This document shows positions 62,578 through 64,000 of a stretch of 64,000 bases of DNA, in pieces. Location of the stretch: the NCBI RefSeq assembly GCF_004916975.1, contig NZ_STGQ01000002.1:1373697-1437696 (forward strand), written 5' to 3'. Each line of letters starts with the position of its first letter. Positions within the stretch are counted from its first letter, which is position 1. A model generated the notes under the pieces. It saw nothing but the letters and a program-made list of their open reading frames with translations. It was not told the DNA's origin and did no database searches. Both the position numbers and the translations under genes were made by a program. The DNA is from Paenibacillus dokdonensis (GTDB taxonomy: Bacteria; Bacillota; Bacilli; Paenibacillales; Paenibacillaceae).

Positions 62578-63887
62578 GGAGTCGGCGGATAACAGAAGGA
62601 AAGGACGAAGATATGAGCGGCCGAAAGAATGAAGGATATCTATTTCCAAATCCAGCAAGCCTGTTCAGGCGGAGACTGAAGAGCCACTTTAAAGAATTAG
62701 CGGCTGTTCTGCGTTCGGTAGCCGACGATTGGACTGTGTTCCTGTACATACTCATACCTGGATTGCTTCTGGGTGGCAGGCTCTATTATGGTCTATGGAA
62801 GGAGCCGCTTCCGGATTGGTCCGGACAGCTTCCATTTACGATCATACCGGTGCTGCTCATGCTTTTTGCTTCCATCGGAGGCATTCTTCTGCTGGTCCGT
62901 GAGGGGGATGTACTGTTTGTAGTTCAGCGGCAGGCATGGCTTCAGGGAATCATGCTCCGTGGCAGCCTGTATAGCATGGCATCGGCAGCAGTAAAAACGG
63001 CTGTCTGTTATCTGCTTCTGCTTCCGTTTTTGATCAGACAGTTTCATGAAGATAGCTTGTTTGCCGTATGTTTGCTTTTCTTTACCCTTGCTTTTGAATG
63101 GGTGCTGATGTGGTCGAAACATCTGATCAGAGTACAGACGGGCGGATGGCGCAGACGCTTGCTGTATGTTCCGTTCGTCATTATTCCGGCATTTCTGTAT
63201 GTTATATGCAGCCTGATTTTTAGAACTCATCCTATTTTTCTTGGTTTTGGGGCGATTATCTTCGTTGCCGTAAGCCTGTTCCTCATCAAAGTAAGACTCC
63301 GTCTCCGGGGGACATTTATGAATGATGTGCAGGAGGATTTAGCCAAGCGTACAAACTTGACGAGCCTTGTTTTGAGCCAGGCTGTGGACAAACCACGTAG
63401 GATCCGCAGGAAAACCTGGATATTTCGCCGATCCCGGCCCGTATTCCGTTCTGTAACGGCTTCCAAGAGAATGGCTGGTGCGATGATCAAAGCCTTAGTG
63501 CGTCATCCGGGGCAGAGAAAGCTGTATCTGCAATTCGCGGCCGTTAGCACGATGGTTCTCCTGCTGCCCATTCCTTTAGGGATTAAGGCCATGGTGTTCA
63601 TCGCACTTGAGGTGCTGCTGGTTTACTGGCTATTTCTTCAGTGGTTCAACTTCCGGGAGGATGCTTTTGTTTCCCTGCTGCCTTGGCCGGATGATAAGAG
63701 CCTTCAGGCTGGGATTCTGGCGGTCCGGACACTGCTGCTTCCGTTCGCAGTTTGGACATCGGCCATTGTACTGTTTACGGGAGTTACCCTCTGGCTTGCA
63801 ATTATTGGCTTCATCCCCCTAGCCGTTGTCATTGGATGGACTGTTCCTCAGGTTATGCGCCTGTTCATGCTGAATAAAGAATATTAA
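62574..63887 (+). CDS. ecsB: ABC transporter permease (EcsB-like)
   Basis: 437 residues from the overlapping ATG at 62574; an ATG at 62613 is also possible. About ten helices in two groups separated by a basic cytoplasmic loop (RRIRRKTWIFRRSRPVF near 270-290), as in EcsB. It would be the membrane part of the EcsAB exporter. An insertion sequence begins 22 bp after the stop, so a downstream terminator or third gene may have been displaced. Confidence 0.88.
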   Translation: MRSRRITEGKDEDMSGRKNEGYLFPNPASLFRRRLKSHFKELAAVLRSVADDWTVFLYILIPGLLLGGRLYYGLWKEPLPDWSGQLPFTIIPVLLMLFASIGGILLLVREGDVLFVVQRQAWLQGIMLRGSLYSMASAAVKTAVCYLLLLPFLIRQFHEDSLFAVCLLFFTLAFEWVLMWSKHLIRVQTGGWRRRLLYVPFVIIPAFLYVICSLIFRTHPIFLGFGAIIFVAVSLFLIKVRLRLRGTFMNDVQEDLAKRTNLTSLVLSQAVDKPRRIRRKTWIFRRSRPVFRSVTASKRMAGAMIKALVRHPGQRKLYLQFAAVSTMVLLLPIPLGIKAMVFIALEVLLVYWLFLQWFNFREDAFVSLLPWPDDKSLQAGILAVRTLLLPFAVWTSAIVLFTGVTLWLAIIGFIPLAVVIGWTVPQVMRLFMLNKEY

Positions 63888-63909
63888 AAGAAGGCCCGGA
63901 TTTCACTTG

Positions 63910-64000
63910 TGAAGTGCACCCCTTAGAATAGACATTGGAAAAACCCCTTGGTTTAACCGATGAATTCTAGGGGGTGTATTTTTTATGGCTATAAAAGGTC
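63910..64000 (+). mobile_element. Left end of an IS3-like insertion sequence, cut by window edge
   Basis: From 63910 the text TGAAGTGCACCCCTTAGAAT matches the remembered inverted-repeat type of IS3-family elements of Bacillales (begins TG). A second, inverted copy of the inner part (ATTCTAGGGGGTGTA) lies at 63964-63978, just before the transposase start. Only 91 bp are in view; the right end and target duplication are outside. Confidence 0.7.
63985..64000 (+). CDS. Transposase OrfA, first codons only
   Basis: ATG at 63985 after AGGGGGTG, reading MAIKG to the window edge. MAIKGQ is a frequent start of IS3-family OrfA proteins. Rest not visible. Confidence 0.5.

Noticed and set aside
1..64000. 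CRISPR arrays, tRNA/rRNA genes, prophage or secondary-metabolite clusters
   Set aside because: No repeated spacer pattern, cloverleaf, rRNA core sequence, phage structural gene or NRPS/PKS module was seen in the window.

Overview
The window is ordinary low-to-mid GC chromosome of a Gram-positive, spore-former-like Firmicute, most likely Paenibacillus or a close relative. The reasons are strong AGGAGG-type ribosome binding sites, many GTG and TTG starts, an LplA/LplB/YtcP-type sugar ABC system, several ECF sigma/anti-sigma pairs, a T-box leader, EcsAB, BdbDC and DUF4127. No rRNA, tRNA, CRISPR array or prophage was seen. The only recognisable mobile element is the left end of an IS3-like insertion sequence cut off by the right edge.

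Layout. 1-5.5 kb: carbohydrate ABC importer (binding protein, two permeases) followed by a 794-residue protein that looks like a six-hairpin glycosidase or lyase. 5.5-6.05 kb: gene debris, including a beheaded Mrr-type membrane nuclease. 6.05-9.3 kb (minus): polysaccharide genes (ManC-like enzyme, GT4 glycosyltransferase, DUF6492 protein). 9.7-13 kb: an ECF sigma/anti-sigma pair and a sigma-DUF1835 fusion. 13.1-17.9 kb: LysR regulator divergent from a pentose phosphate operon (zwf-tal-gnd). 18-25.2 kb: MntH with a MntR-like box, an M50-like peptidase, a TetR/YhgE-like pair, a flavin reductase-like protein and DUF4127. 25.4-28.5 kb: two small ribbon-helix-helix-like proteins and a second sigma/anti-sigma (DUF4179) pair. 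28.5-30.5 kb: T-box-controlled methionyl-tRNA synthetase. 30.7-33 kb: TetR plus DHA2 efflux pump.

33.2-39.2 kb: a diguanylate cyclase, a CNNM/CorC-type protein, an AI-2E family permease and a DinG/XPD-like helicase. 39.3-44.6 kb: a serpin lipoprotein, MarR and ArsR regulators, an MFS pump, a ZIP transporter and a cyclophilin lipoprotein. 44.8-48.4 kb: a coiled-coil / zinc-ribbon / membrane-protein trio, a small conserved protein and an ArsB/NhaD-type transporter with an elaborate leader. 48.7-55.2 kb: GH13 alpha-glucosidase, a MutS2-like protein without Smr domain behind tandem terminators, a stand-alone TipAS domain, free-Met-sulfoxide reductase and two small proteins. 55.3-64 kb: alpha/beta hydrolase, BdbD-BdbC, GNAT, a 14-helix MFS pump with convergent MarR, an MFS pseudogene, EcsAB and the IS end.

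Most interesting signals: (i) the 5' leader of the ArsB/NhaD gene (about 48403-48640, minus strand) combines a good promoter, an intrinsic terminator whose arms hold the Shine-Dalgarno and GTG start of a 29-residue leader peptide, and a second complementary segment. This looks like an undescribed translation-coupled attenuator. (ii) The MutS2-like gene sits behind two strong terminators. (iii) A lipoprotein serpin carries an inhibitory-type hinge. (iv) The T-box MetRS has a KFSTS-type signature. (v) The IS end carries a hairpin that would hide its transposase ribosome binding site. All functional statements rest on reading motifs by eye. No database or folding computation was run.
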